Source: Cunninghamia lanceolata (lineage: Eukaryota > Streptophyta > Pinopsida > Cupressales > Cupressaceae). From it: 64,000 nt of DNA. Under the pieces are notes generated by a model. It worked only from the letters and a program-made list of their open reading frames with translations. It did no database searches and was not told where the DNA came from. Every line of letters begins with the position of its first letter. Position 1 is the stretch's first letter. This document shows positions 22,523 through 33,780 of this stretch, one piece after another. The stretch covers positions 806,001 to 870,000 of the forward strand of contig BSBN01001750.1 of NCBI GenBank assembly GCA_027924645.1, given 5' to 3'. Position numbers and translations under genes: made by a program.

Positions 22523-24315
22523 TGTACGCACAAAATCATGACTCCAGTTGCTTGGGGCTGTCGGGTCAGATTTCGGCACACACATAGACCCTTTCCCTCC
22601 TTGCCATGGGGCAATCTGTCACATCACTCTCGCTCACATGGAATTAGCCAGTCGAGAGGAGGTGAGACACAGTGGGGGTCTGGCTCGTTGAAGAGCTGGA
22701 CTTCGCGGAGAGGGGTTGGCAAGTACTGTGGCCTTTGTTGTTGTGTGCTTTGTTGTATGTTTCATTTGATTGTTGTTGTGGTTGAGATAACCCTATGACC
22801 CAAAGGGTCACTAGTTTCTCTCCTTCTGTTTGGATTTCTAAGATTCCACCTTTGTGTGGGTAAATGATTGTTCTCATTGATGTTCTCTTGTCTTTGTAAG
22901 TGTTGAACAAGTTCTTGTTGTATCTAGCATTGTCTAGTCTCTTCTAACACCAAGAGGACTAATGGGTCTCCTTGTGGTTGAATGATTGCTTCTTGTTGAG
23001 GTCTTGCATGGATCTCTTGAATCTTTTCACGAATAGCCCTCACCCACTCTCCTCTCACTCCTAAGCACATTCATGAATCAAGATGGAGGTATATGAATGA
23101 TTACTAACCTCAACTAGATCTAAGGTTTTGACCTAGGGTTTTGTTTGACCTAGGGTTTGACTTGTGTTTTGACTTTGTTTGTACCTTGTGATGAAATCAA
23201 GGGTTTGTTTGGAATCGTTTGAACCGTGATTATCTCATGATGGAATCGAGGGTTTGCAATTTTGTCTATTCTAATGTTTCTATATGCATGCAAACTAAAT
23301 GATATGCAGAATGTCTTTTTGGTATTTTGAGAGTATTTTGGAAATAAAAGTGCTTCTAATCTATGAAAAGGAAATATGTGTGCAATCCTATATGAATTTT
23401 CCAATGCAATGTTAACCTATGTTTTTTGTATTTTTGATGTTTTGAATGCAATTTAATCTAAGAAAAGGGAAAATGCTTCTTCTAATAAACTAGATCAAGA
23501 AATATGAAAGTGATTAATCTAACATGCAAGATCTAACTATTAAGGAAAAAGAAATGTTTTACTATTCCCAAGAGCAAATTTGATTCTCTAATTACTATGA
23601 ATTGAAAGAAAACAATGAAGGAACTTGAGAGAAACGAAGATTTGTTGACTCCACTACCCTTAGCAATCCTTGTAATAAGCAACCTTGAATCCTTTTGTGG
23701 TAGCAAGTGATCCTCTTGATAACAAAATGACCCAAAGAAGTAGAAAAAAGCTTTGATGAAGCTTGTATGGGCTCAATGAGAGCTTGGATTGAGCACAATG
23801 GCATAGAATGAAGTAGCGTGGCATTGTTTGGTTCAACAAATAAAATAAAAGGCACCTTTGTCCTGTAAGAGCATTTGAATGCTAAGTTGGAGAGCAAAAT
23901 TGGCAAGAGCTATGTGCACAATGAATTTGCCTCCCTTTGTGCTTGAGGGAGGGGGTTATTTATAGGTTCAAAGGAAGGGATTGATTGGAGAGTTAACTCA
24001 TTTGATTGATGAGTTAACAAGAATAGATTGGGGAGTTAACAAGGTTGATTACCTAGTGAACTCAGTTGATTGGAGAGTGATGAAGAAAAGATAGCTTATC
24101 ACTGGAGAAGAAATGGAGGTGAGGGAATGCATGAGATTGATTGAAGAGTTAATTTGAGATCAAATAGAGATAATTATACATGTGTGGGTGCATGAAATAG
24201 TTAACTCTATATCAGGGATCAAAAACCATGCAAATAGAAAGAAAAATAGGTGAAAACAAAGCAAAAATGAGAGAGAAACTCGAGTTTTTCTACGGCTTCA
24301 AAAATGACAGGATCA
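22523..24315 (-). repeat. 3' LTR of element V (right border approximate)
   Basis: 22523-23797 matches 41221-42494 closely. On the minus strand the LTR ends ...TGTGCGTACA. Beyond 23797 only this copy continues. A TATA-like cctataaataa on the minus strand (23956-23966) suggests U3/promoter sequence there. A possible outer border is ...gatca at 24315, followed on the plus strand by cccctttt, the complement of a purine tract. That border is inference, while the matched block is observed. Confidence 0.7.
23956..23966 (-). promoter_or_regulatory. Candidate TATA box of element V LTR
   Basis: Minus-strand cctataaataa lies in the part of the LTR upstream of the block shared with the other LTR, the expected place for a U3 promoter. 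It is not confirmed by any start-site signal. Confidence 0.4.
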
Positions 24316-25871
24316 CCCCTTTTGCCAGTAGGGTCACCCCTGGGCGACCATGGGTCGCCTGGGGGAGATCCAAGCTGAACAAGGTTAGATGCAGAAAAAC
24401 AGGCTGGGAGATGGTAGAAGAGAGGGAAAAGAAGGATTCTGCATCAAGAAACATGTCAGTCATGTGGAAGAATCCAAATCTCCACTTGCGTCGGCAGGAT
24501 CTCCCGGGGGAGATCTAGAAATAATAGGGGGAGATTTGGATAGGTTCGATGAAACTGAAAACCAAAAGTGGGAGATGGATAAGGAGACCTCTAAAAGGCT
24601 TCTAGGAGGTGCGCTAGAGGAAAAACAAAGGGGAGAGGTGAAAACTGACCTATAAGACACTCACAAGGCTTAGGAGCAAGGTCAAAAGCCAGAAAATGCA
24701 AGTCAACAAGTGTCGCAACAAGTGTCGAAAAGCATCGCAAACGGGGAGAGAGGGAAATCGACAAGGAAGAAACAACACAAGACAAGAAAAGAGGACAACT
24801 CATCAAGAGGCCTGCTGCTTAAAGGATATTATTTCATGCTTACATATATGTGACAAGGATTTGAATCATCATAGGGGTCCTCGTGGAGGCAGTGCATGAT
24901 TTTTGTGCTTGCATATTTGCCCCCTTGGGGATGGTAATCTACATGAAAGGTAGGTACCATTCCTGAACTAGGCCTTACCTGTTGTCAATTTTCCTACAAT
25001 TTGTACCTACAATTACTAGTGTTAATCCGACATTTAAATATATCAAAGTAGATAATGAAAACTAAAATGATGAATCTTACCATAGATCACTTGAGTTCGA
25101 CTAGTTGCTTGCCTTTGTCGGTTTGGACCTATAGGGATGGCAAAACAATGCATGAAATGGATGCATAAAAGCAAAGAACTAATCTAAAAATGCATAAATG
25201 AACTAAGCTAAGGGGTAAACAAAGTAAGCCAAATTGTGAGATCAGAGCGAAATGGTGACGAAATTGTTCGTGTGAGCAGTCAATAGAGAGGTATCATCAA
25301 GGAGATCATAGAGATGGCTGCCTCTTCTTCAGTAGCGGAGAATCAGGTATGCAATCAGTGAAAAACTCTTCTCTAAACCCTAGCTTGCATTTATGAAAAA
25401 TCTCTTAAAATTGTCTATTTTTGGTAATTTTCTCTGTTGCATTGTATTCGTCTCGTCGTTTAGAGTAAGATTGATCTTTCATTTTCTGAAATCGGTCAAA
25501 AAATGAGGTTTTTAGAATGATTTTTGCTTAAGGGATTCACTCCTAGGGTCACCCAGGGGAGATCTTGTCTGACAGCAGGGTTGCCTGGGGGAGATCCTGA
25601 AAGGTAGCAGGGTCGCCCGGGGGAGATCCTGAAAAACACGTGGGTCGCCTGGGGGAGACCTTGTTAGATTGATTTTTGACTGCATATGATGTTGTTTAAC
25701 ACTTTTTTCACTTCGATCTGACATGATTTGGTCACTGAATCTACCTATTTATTGCAATTTTTGAGGGTTTATGTGATTTTTTTGTGTAAGGCTTTCTACA
25801 GTTTTACGATTTTTAGGGATTTTATGAGTTTATGAGATCTAATCTAAAGTTCTCTTCTGATTTTGTAGAAC
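24316..25871. other. 3' untranslated region of element V with G-rich repeats
   Basis: No coding frame is supported. It holds gggtcgcctgggggagatcc-type words singly at about 24335-24367 and 24490-24535, and in a 32 bp tandem array at 25545-25670. It forms the spacer between the LTR and the antisense ORF. Confidence 0.5.
25545..25670. repeat. 32-bp G-rich tandem array
   Basis: Four units start at 25545, 25577, 25609 and 25641, exactly 32 bases apart. The core is GGGT(C/T)(G/A)CC(T/C)GGGGGAGATC. The last unit is partial. The same core occurs singly about 1.0-1.2 kb to the left. Confidence 0.88.
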
Positions 25872-27641
25872 ATGCGTATCTGATGGAATGCCTTCCAAGA
25901 GCAAGAATGGCTCTCAGGGATGTTTGCCTCATGGAGTATTGAGGATCATGCTATAATGAAGAGGGCAGGTCTTGCTAGAGTTTGTCATGTACCTGTGATT
26001 CACCCTGCCTCCTGCATATGTTGCGACATCTTGACTTATTGGGATGCAGACAGAAACACATTCAGGTTCCCACATATTTCTGGAGGGTGGACTATCACTC
26101 TATATGATGTATATCGCATTCTTGGAGTACCTGTGAGGGGACAACCTTTGTCTCTCCCCATTAGTGAGTCTTACAAGGACAAGGCTTCTTGGGATGCATT
26201 TATGGGGGTTAATCACTCTGGAGACCAAACAGGAGTTCAGCTTACCTCTGTGCCATGACTCCACATTCCGCTCTTGAGGAGGTTGCTGATTGGTTTGATT
26301 ACCTCGAGGATGTCAAGAGACAAGGCCTCGACTCATCTGAGATGGTTTTGGGCACCCATCATTCGTGAGATCGAGGAGGGCACAATTTTTGCTTGGGGAC
26401 CGGACATCTTGGCTATGGTTTACAGAGACTTCTATCGGATTTCATAGTGAGGGGCTCTAGCCTTTAGCCACTCTTCTTTGATCATGACTTGGATATTTGA
26501 GCACATGAAGCCTTATCAGAAGCTTATTCCTCTTCAAGATAGATGGCTGCCGAGAGCAGCAAGGTGGATGCATGTTGGTCACTTTGATGCTACTTTACCC
26601 ACTATTGCTACTCTTACTGATGAGGATATGATTTTTGATCCTTATAGTGATATGGAGGGGGCTTGGGCTTGAGATGGAAAGACTAGAGAGTATTGTCACG
26701 AGGTTTCTGAGATCATAGACTGTAATAGTCTGGTTGAGGCTCACCGGGTTGACCATGTTTCATAGTAGTTTGGCGGGGATGTCCCCAAGGACTTGCCCCC
26801 TATGTCCACTTGTTATAGGATTGTTCAGGAGATGGGTGAGCTTGGAAATGCCATTTGCACTTCTTTAACTCTAGGCATCTTCATTACTAGGGTCTCTAGA
26901 GGAGGATGGAGGGGAGGGAGAGGGACTCCTTCCTAATCTCTAATTGTGATTGTTGATTCAGAGTCCACTGATGAGGACTATGTTCCAGATAGTAATGATT
27001 TGTTAGATGAGGTTGTTCCCGAGGATGAGGATTTCGATGATATTGATGATTCAGATGATGTTCCTAACATCCCTGAGGGTCCTCCTATTGTTCCTCGACC
27101 TCCTCATTCAGATGAGGTGATGCATTAGCTTGACCCTGATTGGCAGCCTGGTGATCCACATAAGTTTTCATTTAGTTACTCTTTCACACTCTTTTCCTTT
27201 CTCTTTTTGTGTGTCACTAACTTGGTCTTGTTTTGACTCACTATTTCAGGCAATGTCAAAGAGTGGAAGGACTTTGTTTGTGAAGTCAATGTTGGATTAG
27301 CTTCTCCCTTCACTAGGATGACTCGTGATCATCTTTTGGATGATCCTGGTGTGCCCCCAGCTGCAAGGTGACACACTGACATTTTTGCTCTTGTCTACCA
27401 TGGGTGTTAGGTAACTACAGAGTTGAAGACCGAGGTTGACATGCTTAAGGGTGAGAACCAGGTACTTCGAGAGATGGCCCACCTTAATTTTGGATGACGT
27501 GATGCTAGCATGGTGGGGCTTTCACAGTCACATGCTCACAGTAGAGCACCTCATTCTCATAGGTCTCAAGGAGTGACTAGTGGTATTCGTAGACGGAGGA
27601 GCCGAAGTCCTGAAGGTTTTATTGGAGGGAACCGCCCCTGA
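25872..27641 (+). pseudogene. Plant mobile domain (PMD)-like ORF, antisense in element V
   Basis: One frame links 25872-26258, 26478-26672 and 26946-27128, all in phase. ATG 25872 is followed by TGA 25881-25883, and further stops include TGA at 26256. The N-terminal part matches the PMD pattern: AGLARVCHVP, then FRFPHISGGWTITLYDVYRILGVPVRG. WLPRAARWMHVGHF comes later, then an acidic stretch (SESTDEDYVPD, PEDEDFDDIDDSDD). A probable intron (about 27163-27249, ending tcactatttcag) joins NVKEWKDFVCEVNVGL, a short coiled coil (LKTEVDMLKGENQVLREM) and a basic end (RRRRSRSPEG). PMD proteins are host silencing factors and also transposon-borne proteins. Tat-lineage elements are known to carry extra ORFs between pol and 3' LTR, sometimes antisense. 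The molecular role here is unknown. Confidence 0.75.
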
Positions 27642-29213
27642 CTTGCCTTCCTTGAAATTTGTGCCCCCTTGCATGGGGAGCCTCTACTTTCTTGAGAGCA
27701 TTTTGTCTTAGCTCTTTGATACCCTTATGTATGCAGACTTAAGATATCTCTATGGAAGTCTATCCTTTTATGGTTTTCTCCTATCAAAATCTATACTCAT
27801 CTCTTGTGCATGTTTGGAAGTTATGAGGAACTTTTTGACTATGTTTGATCTTTTCAACTCTTTTAACAAATGTAAGTATGACAATGTTGACATATTTTTG
27901 TGGTTTTTCATGACATATATATGATATGCAATTCATGATATGATAATGTAGGAACACAAGAAATGTTGTAAATGAGACTATTACTTCTACTGAATGTCAT
28001 GAGATATGACATTTAACTTTATTGCTTTGAGACTCTTTTTCTAATTTTTTGCATGAATGCAATGTGGAACAAACAATGTGACTGCTCTTAAATATGATTT
28101 TCTTTTTAGGAGATTGCGAGTTGTCCTGATATAAGAGATCTATTCAAGGTTGTGAAATAGGATTTAAGGAAACTCAAGTGGGGAGTGGAAATGAATATGG
28201 AGCATTTCTAATTTCTAGACTTCACTATAGGCTAAACACTGATCTGTGTCTAGATAAGATAGTTTGACAAGCTTTCAATTTAGACAAGTGACAAATTTTA
28301 TTGGTGTTCACTAGACTTAGATCATAGATGAAAAGCAAAGTAGACCTGGGGTAAAGGATATCTGGGAAAGAACAAGGGTCCCTAGATAGAAGATGATCCT
28401 AGAGACTACTAGACTCTTTAGTTTTGCTCAGCTAGTGTGTGTGTGTGTGTGCTTAGTACCTCTCTTTCTCTGTTAGAATGTCATCCTTGAGGCTTGGATC
28501 TTAGACTAATCTCCACCCAAGAGTATGGACATTTAGCAATCTTCTCTCTTTCACTCTTTTTTTTTGTATTTTCCTCACCTGATTTTTCTCATTTTTTTTT
28601 GGATTTTTTGACTTTTCAAGAAATGAATGCTTTTTGGAAATTTTGCTATTCAATGCTTTGATCTCTCAATTCTCACTTTTTGACTCTTAATTTGATCACT
28701 CATTTTTTTATTCACTTGTATCTTAGATTGCCTCCTTCAGAGTTTTGATCTTCCTGACATTTTTGGCCATGAAAGATAAGGGGCTGAGCGCCACCTAAAG
28801 TTTTTGTAATCTGGTTGGACTTCTCTACCACTAGGGAAGAATTGGGAAGGTCTACTTGCAAGCTTCTTTTGAACACTATAGGTTTGAATACTGACTTTGT
28901 TTAGACCTAACATCTTGACTCATTAAGACTGGGATCAGTGTAAAGCTAAGAGCTAGGTTTTGGTTAGAATCACTAGGAATGAAGGGGGATTATGGTAATT
29001 GTGGAAAATGAGGAATCTCTAGGTCCTGAAAGGATGACGTATATCTAGCCAACTTTAGACTCCTTACTAAAGGGAAAATAGTACAAGAGCAAGTCACAAA
29101 CTATGGTGCAAGATGGACAGATTGATGTAGAAATGCGAGAAACAACATTGTTTTTGACATTTTTGGTTTTTATAATTTTTTGTATTTTTATGTTTTATGA
29201 TTTTTTTGGTCTT
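27642..29213. other. Spacer between antisense ORF and integrase of element V
   Basis: No coding frame is supported. It contains a (GT)8 microsatellite at 28435-28450 and T-rich runs at about 28558-28610. Confidence 0.5.
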
Positions 29214-30281
29214 TTAGACATAATATTTCTTGAGGTGAAAGGCATTGACTATTTCGCCAAATTCCTCTCGCTCCATTGTGCACAAGAGATAGGCATCGTT
29301 TCTAACATCTTCTTTAACCATGTAAGGACCTATCCAATTAGGTTTGAATTTTTGTCCTTCACGAGCTCTTTTGTCGATTAAATTATCTATCCTAAGCACT
29401 AGGTCTCCCACTTGAAAGGGTCTTGGGACAACCTTTTTGATGTATTGCTTTTTTATTCTTGCTAGATAGGAATCATGTCTTTAAACCACTCTCAAAGGTG
29501 TCTCATCCATCATTTCTAATTCGGCTAACCTTACTGCGCTATACTCTTTGTTGTCCAATAATCCTTGTAATGACACTCTTAGGCTAGGCAATTCCACTTC
29601 CAATGGTAATACCGCCTCTGATCCAAAAGTGAGGGCGTAAGGGGTAGTTCCGACTGGAGTCCTAACGCTTGTTCTGTAAGCCCACAGAGCTAGATATAGT
29701 TGTAAATGCCAATCTCTTTTGGAATCTTTTACGATTTTGACCAATATGGACTTCAAAGTTTTGTTGGTAGCCTCTACTTGTCAGTTTCCTTGAGGGTAAT
29801 AGACTGAGGGAGATTTGTGATTGATGTGAAATCTCTCACATAGCTCCCTTACTTGCGAATTTTTAAAGGATGAGGCATTATCTGTCACTATCACTTGAGG
29901 GATTCCAAATTGACAAATGATTTGGTTCAATATGAATTTTGCAATTACAACACCTAACACTGTGGTAAGAGACATGGCCTCCACCTACTTTGTGAAATAT
30001 TTTGTTACGGTAATGATGAATAGGTGTCCATTTATTGATGGAGGAGATATCTTCCCCACCAGATCCAATCCCCATGTGGAAAAGGGCCAAGGGGTTACGA
30101 TCGGTTGTAAATCTCTTGTTGGTGTATGGTGAACATGAGCATAAGCTTGACATTTCAGACACCTCTTTATGAACTTAATCGCATCCCCTTGTAAACAGGG
30201 CCAGAAGTATCCCATTCTGTGTATTTTTCTTTCTATGGCATGGCCACCAAAATGTCCTCCACAGATTCCACTGTGACATTC
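29214..30281 (-). pseudogene. Tat-type integrase of element V (C-terminal portion)
   Basis: The zinc-finger Cys pair appears in KRCLKCQAYAH. The catalytic core has STWGLDLVGKISPP (first Asp), VIVTDNASSFKN (second Asp) and QVEATN (Glu, just after a TGA in the PQGN block). It continues with LALWAYRTSVRTPVGTTPY and the C-terminal GPYMVKEDV...AYLL domain, and ends at 29214. The TPWPFSTWGLDLVGKI pattern is typical of the Tat/Athila branch. The rest of the gene lies right of element IV. Confidence 0.87.
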
Positions 30282-31326
30282 TGTTGCAAATATGTGCCTA
30301 AGCGGTGTTGTCATTGATGTCAACAAATCCTTGTTGCCATTGGTGTCAGCTGTATCCTATTTTGCTACCTATTTAGAAGACCAGATTATTGAGGATATTG
30401 AGAAAATTAATGGAGATCAATATATGTAGACCATATGGCTATGTAGAGGTTTGTCTGAAGAAGCTCCAGTTAAGATTTGAGAGGTTCGCATTAAGATCTG
30501 AAGAAGTTATAGCCATCTGAGTAAAATTAGTTCCTGCATTATTCAGGAGAGATAGAGTGATAGGAAAGAGGTCCGGATTGCTCCGGTAATGTAAAATGAT
30601 GATCTTTGGATCTAGAGGCATATTTGGGAAGTCAGTGTGTATCATCCATTCAAGTGGTTCGTTGTTTGGAGGTCCGCAAGCAATCTTTCTAATGTGACAG
30701 TCATGGCAGATAGTGTTCTTGAGGTTCTAGAGGAAGATGCAAGTGATTCAGATGATTTGGTGGAGTGTGGATGTTTTTGTTGAATTCAATATGTTTGTGG
30801 AAGTCTCTGGATCGTGTGACTGCTATGTTGGAGGTCCACATTGAAGTTTGAGCTTATTAATGAATATTTTCTTCTTGGTGTTGTTGTTCTTCCCAGTCTT
30901 GGTCAACCGGATGATTCAAGCATGTTGTGGATGATCTAAGAGTAATTCTTTGAAGTGTGGCGTGTTGATCAAGGAAGATTTGAGTCATAGTTATGTTTGG
31001 CTGAAAGCTTAGTGATTTGCATTAAGTCAGATGTTTGTAGTGCCGACCTTGATGTTCATTCCAAGGTTGATGAAGTGTATAAATACTTGTTGATGAGTTG
31101 TGGAAAATCATCCTTGAGCGAAATGAATTAAATCCAGATAAAGGATCAAAAGTAGAGTAGAGAAGAAAAGGATCGAGAGCAGTATAGAGTGAAAAGTCAG
31201 TGAAGAAGAATTTGGGGCAAAGTAAAAGTTTTGTGAGCATTCAATGAAACTGAACCAGTTGCAAGTGTTTAAGATTTGGGACAACTGATTCACCCCCACT
31301 CTCAGTTGTCTAGCCTAATTCCAACA
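30282..31326 (+). repeat. 5' LTR of element IV
   Basis: 1,045 bp, TGTTGCAAAT...TTCCAACA, nearly identical in layout to 35811-36848. It has a tataaatact stretch near 31077 that could serve as TATA box, followed by the U5-like ctgattcacccccactctcagttg end. Confidence 0.95.
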
Positions 31327-31328
31327 AT

Positions 31329-31341
31329 TGGTATCAGAGCC
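31329..31341 (+). promoter_or_regulatory. Primer-binding site of element IV
   Basis: TGGTATCAGAGCC is the unmutated initiator-Met tRNA complement typical of Ty1/copia. It lies two bases after the LTR. Confidence 0.93.
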
Positions 31342-31383
31342 AAGTTCCTCTAGAAGAAGCTTAATCGCTTGAGGAGATCCAGG

Positions 31384-32340
31384 ATGTCGACCTACAAGAA
31401 GGATAGCCTGAGATTTGATGGAACAAATTACTCTGTTTGGAAAAGTTGCGTGGAGTGCCATTTGCAATGTATGGGTGATGCTTATTGGGAAATAACTAAA
31501 TATGAGCCTCTGGAGAAACCTTCAACTCCAGATGAAGTCAAAAATGTTGAAAATAATCTTCGAGCCAAAGAAGCCTTGCTAAGTGCCCTGATTGATTCAG
31601 AAATGACAAATGTCTTTGGACTAAAAACTACTCATGAAATTTGGAAGAAGTTGGATAATCTTTATGAAGGCGATGAATTTGTCAAATGTGCAAAACTACA
31701 AAGTCTGAGAGGAAAATTTGAAAATCTGAGGATGAGTGAAGATGAAAACATCACAATCTACATGCAAAAAATAAATAATCTTGTGTGTGGTATTAGATGT
31801 GCTGGTGGGACTTTGGAAGAATCAGAGATTGTGGCAAAAGTACTCAGATCTTTATCTAATTCATACAAACATAAGGTTGCTTCTATAGAAGAGATCAGGA
31901 CTGTCTCAAAAGTTACAAGAGATCAGTTGTTTGGCAAAATTTTAGCTTTTGAATTAAGGGAGTTTGGTGATTCTCTTCCCAAGTCTGAATTTACATTTAA
32001 GGCCAGTGTATATGGAAAACAAAGATATGATCCGGGTGAAAGCTCTTCTACAAGATCAAATAGATTTGTGAAGACAAGGAAGGATCTTGAAGATGTTGAA
32101 ATTGAAACTACAGATCTTGAAGCTCTTGAAGCTCTTATCGCCAAAAGATTACCAAGAGGGTCTAGTAAGTATGAAGGAAAGTTACTACTCAAATGCTTTG
32201 CTTGTAATAAGATTGGTCATTTTGCCTCAAGATGTCCAGAGATGTTTTCAAACCAAACCCTAATAGATACAAAAACTAGAAGAAATGTTACTATGTCCAA
32301 GAAGCTGGAGGAGTCACAGATGATGAATCTGATCATGGAG
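31384..32340 (+). pseudogene. Copia gag of element IV
   Basis: ATG 31384 begins MSTYKKDSLRFDGTNYSVWK. The open frame also extends upstream to TTG 31369. UBN2-type capsid blocks follow (HLQCMGDAYWEITK, AKEALLSALIDSEMTNV, IWKKLDNLYEGD), then one CCHC knuckle (CFACNKIGHFASRC, about 32193-32234). A frameshift near 32290 separates it from the protease frame. Element I lacks the capsid part seen here. Confidence 0.88.
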
Positions 32341-32360
32341 GTTCCTCTGAAAATGATTGG

Positions 32361-32822
32361 GTGTTCATTGCTATCAAAGAAGAAGATCCAGTGTCTACTG
32401 AATCTGCTAGCTGTACAAATGTGGAAAGTGCCTTGGCTGCTCAGGTTATTCAAAAAGATGAATGGGTGATTGATAGTGGATGTTCTCATCATATGACTGG
32501 TGATAAGAGTAAGTTTGTGAATTTTGAAAATTATGAAGGAGGGTTTGGGAAATTTAGAGACAACTCAGCTGGTAGAATCCGTGGCAGAGGATCCATCTTT
32601 TTTAATGTTAAGAATAACACCAATGATGTTCTGTATGTGGAAGGATTGAAATATAATCTTCTAAGTGTTGGAGAGTTGGTTGATAAAGGTTATGATCTTC
32701 AATTCAAGGATGGAAAATGCAGAATCTTGGAGAGCTCTAGAATTGAAATTGCATCCGATACTCAAACTAGAGGCAACATTTTTCATTTAAGTAGTTCTGG
32801 CAAAAGTTGTTTGATTGCATAG
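32361..32822 (+). pseudogene. Copia protease of element IV
   Basis: The aspartic protease motif is intact: WVIDSGCSHHMTGDKSKF (Asp-Ser-Gly, about 32463-32490). It is followed by LKYNLLSVGELVDKGYDLQF. The frame ends in TAG 32820-32822 at the border with integrase, where the polyprotein would normally continue. Confidence 0.85.
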
Positions 32823-33780
32823 ACAGATCAAAGTTGGTTATGGCATAGGAGGATGTGTCATGTGAATTTTGATAACATTGTCAAAATAAGTACCACTTAG
32901 GCTGTAAGAGATCTTCCAAAACTTGTGAAACCTAATAGCATGTGTAGAGAATGTCAATTGGGGAAACAGAACAAAATTTCATTCAAAAGTAAGGAACAAG
33001 CTTCAAGTGGATGATTGGAACTAGTACATACTTATATCTATGGTCCTACTAGAATTAGGAGTGTGCAGGGAGATAGATATTTCATGTTATTGATTGATGA
33101 TTACTCTAGGATGATGTGGGTAACTTTCCTACAAGAAAAATCAGAAGGTCTTGACAAGTTTAAGGTTTTCAAGGTGATGGTTGAAAATGAGATTGGTGAG
33201 AAATTAAAATGTCTGATATCCAACAGAGGTGGAGAATTTACTTCCGGTGAGTTTGATGCTTTCTGTGAAAAGCATGGCATAAAAAGATAGTTATCTGCTC
33301 CTAGGACTCCTCAACAAAATGGAGTTGTGGAAAGAAACAACCGAACCATTCAAGAAGCTGCCAGGACCATGGTGATGGAATCAAATGTTCCTCAAGTTTA
33401 TTGGAGAGATGTGAGTACTGCTGTCTACACTCTTGACCAAGCGTAGATCAAAGTCAATTTTGGTAAAGACCCCTTATGAGCTATGGTTTGGTCATCCTCT
33501 GACTGTGAGATATTTCAAAGTTTTTGGTAGTAAATGCTATATCAAAAGAGATGAGGACTTAGGTAAGTTTGATACAAGAAGTGATGAGGGAATATTTTTG
33601 GGATACTCTACTCAAAGTAAGGCTTACTGGTGCTTTAACAAGAGGTTGAAAAATATTGTTGAAAGTGCTAATGTTAGAGTTGATGAGAGCAAGGAAGGAC
33701 ATTCTAGGTTCTACGGATATGATTCAGATGATCAAGATGAAATTCAAAGTCAAGGAAGGCTAGTTCAAACTCAGACTTAG
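32823..33780 (+). pseudogene. Copia integrase of element IV, catalytic residues lost
   Basis: The HHCC region (WHRRMCHVNFDNIV ... CRECQLGKQNK) is followed by the core LELVHTYIYGPTR. Tyr stands at 33033-33035 in place of the first catalytic Asp (the element II copy has HTDLCGP). The second Asp is Asn in ISNRGGEF (33222-33224). The Glu block PQQNGVVERNNRT is present. TAG and frame breaks occur near 33290 and 33445. The SKCYIKRDEDLGKF / EGIFLGYS region completes it. Integration activity would be abolished. Confidence 0.88.

Noticed and set aside
22523..23797. Independent solo LTR rather than the 3' LTR of element V
   Set aside because: Flanking GTGTT and ATGGC do not match, and the LTR appears to continue past 23797 with a TATA box. 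Orientation and position fit the element V 3' end. Not fully excluded.
24228..24899. Several overlapping open frames on both strands
   Set aside because: They overlap each other in the G-rich 3' region of element V, contain no domain motif and are short.
25920..27128. Host PMD gene rather than an element-borne one
   Set aside because: It lies between the integrase end and the LTR of element V and carries many stops. A captured, decayed ORF is more economical, though a host origin of the domain remains likely.
28435..28450. Tandem array or CRISPR-like structure
   Set aside because: A simple (GT)n microsatellite with no spacer-repeat organisation.
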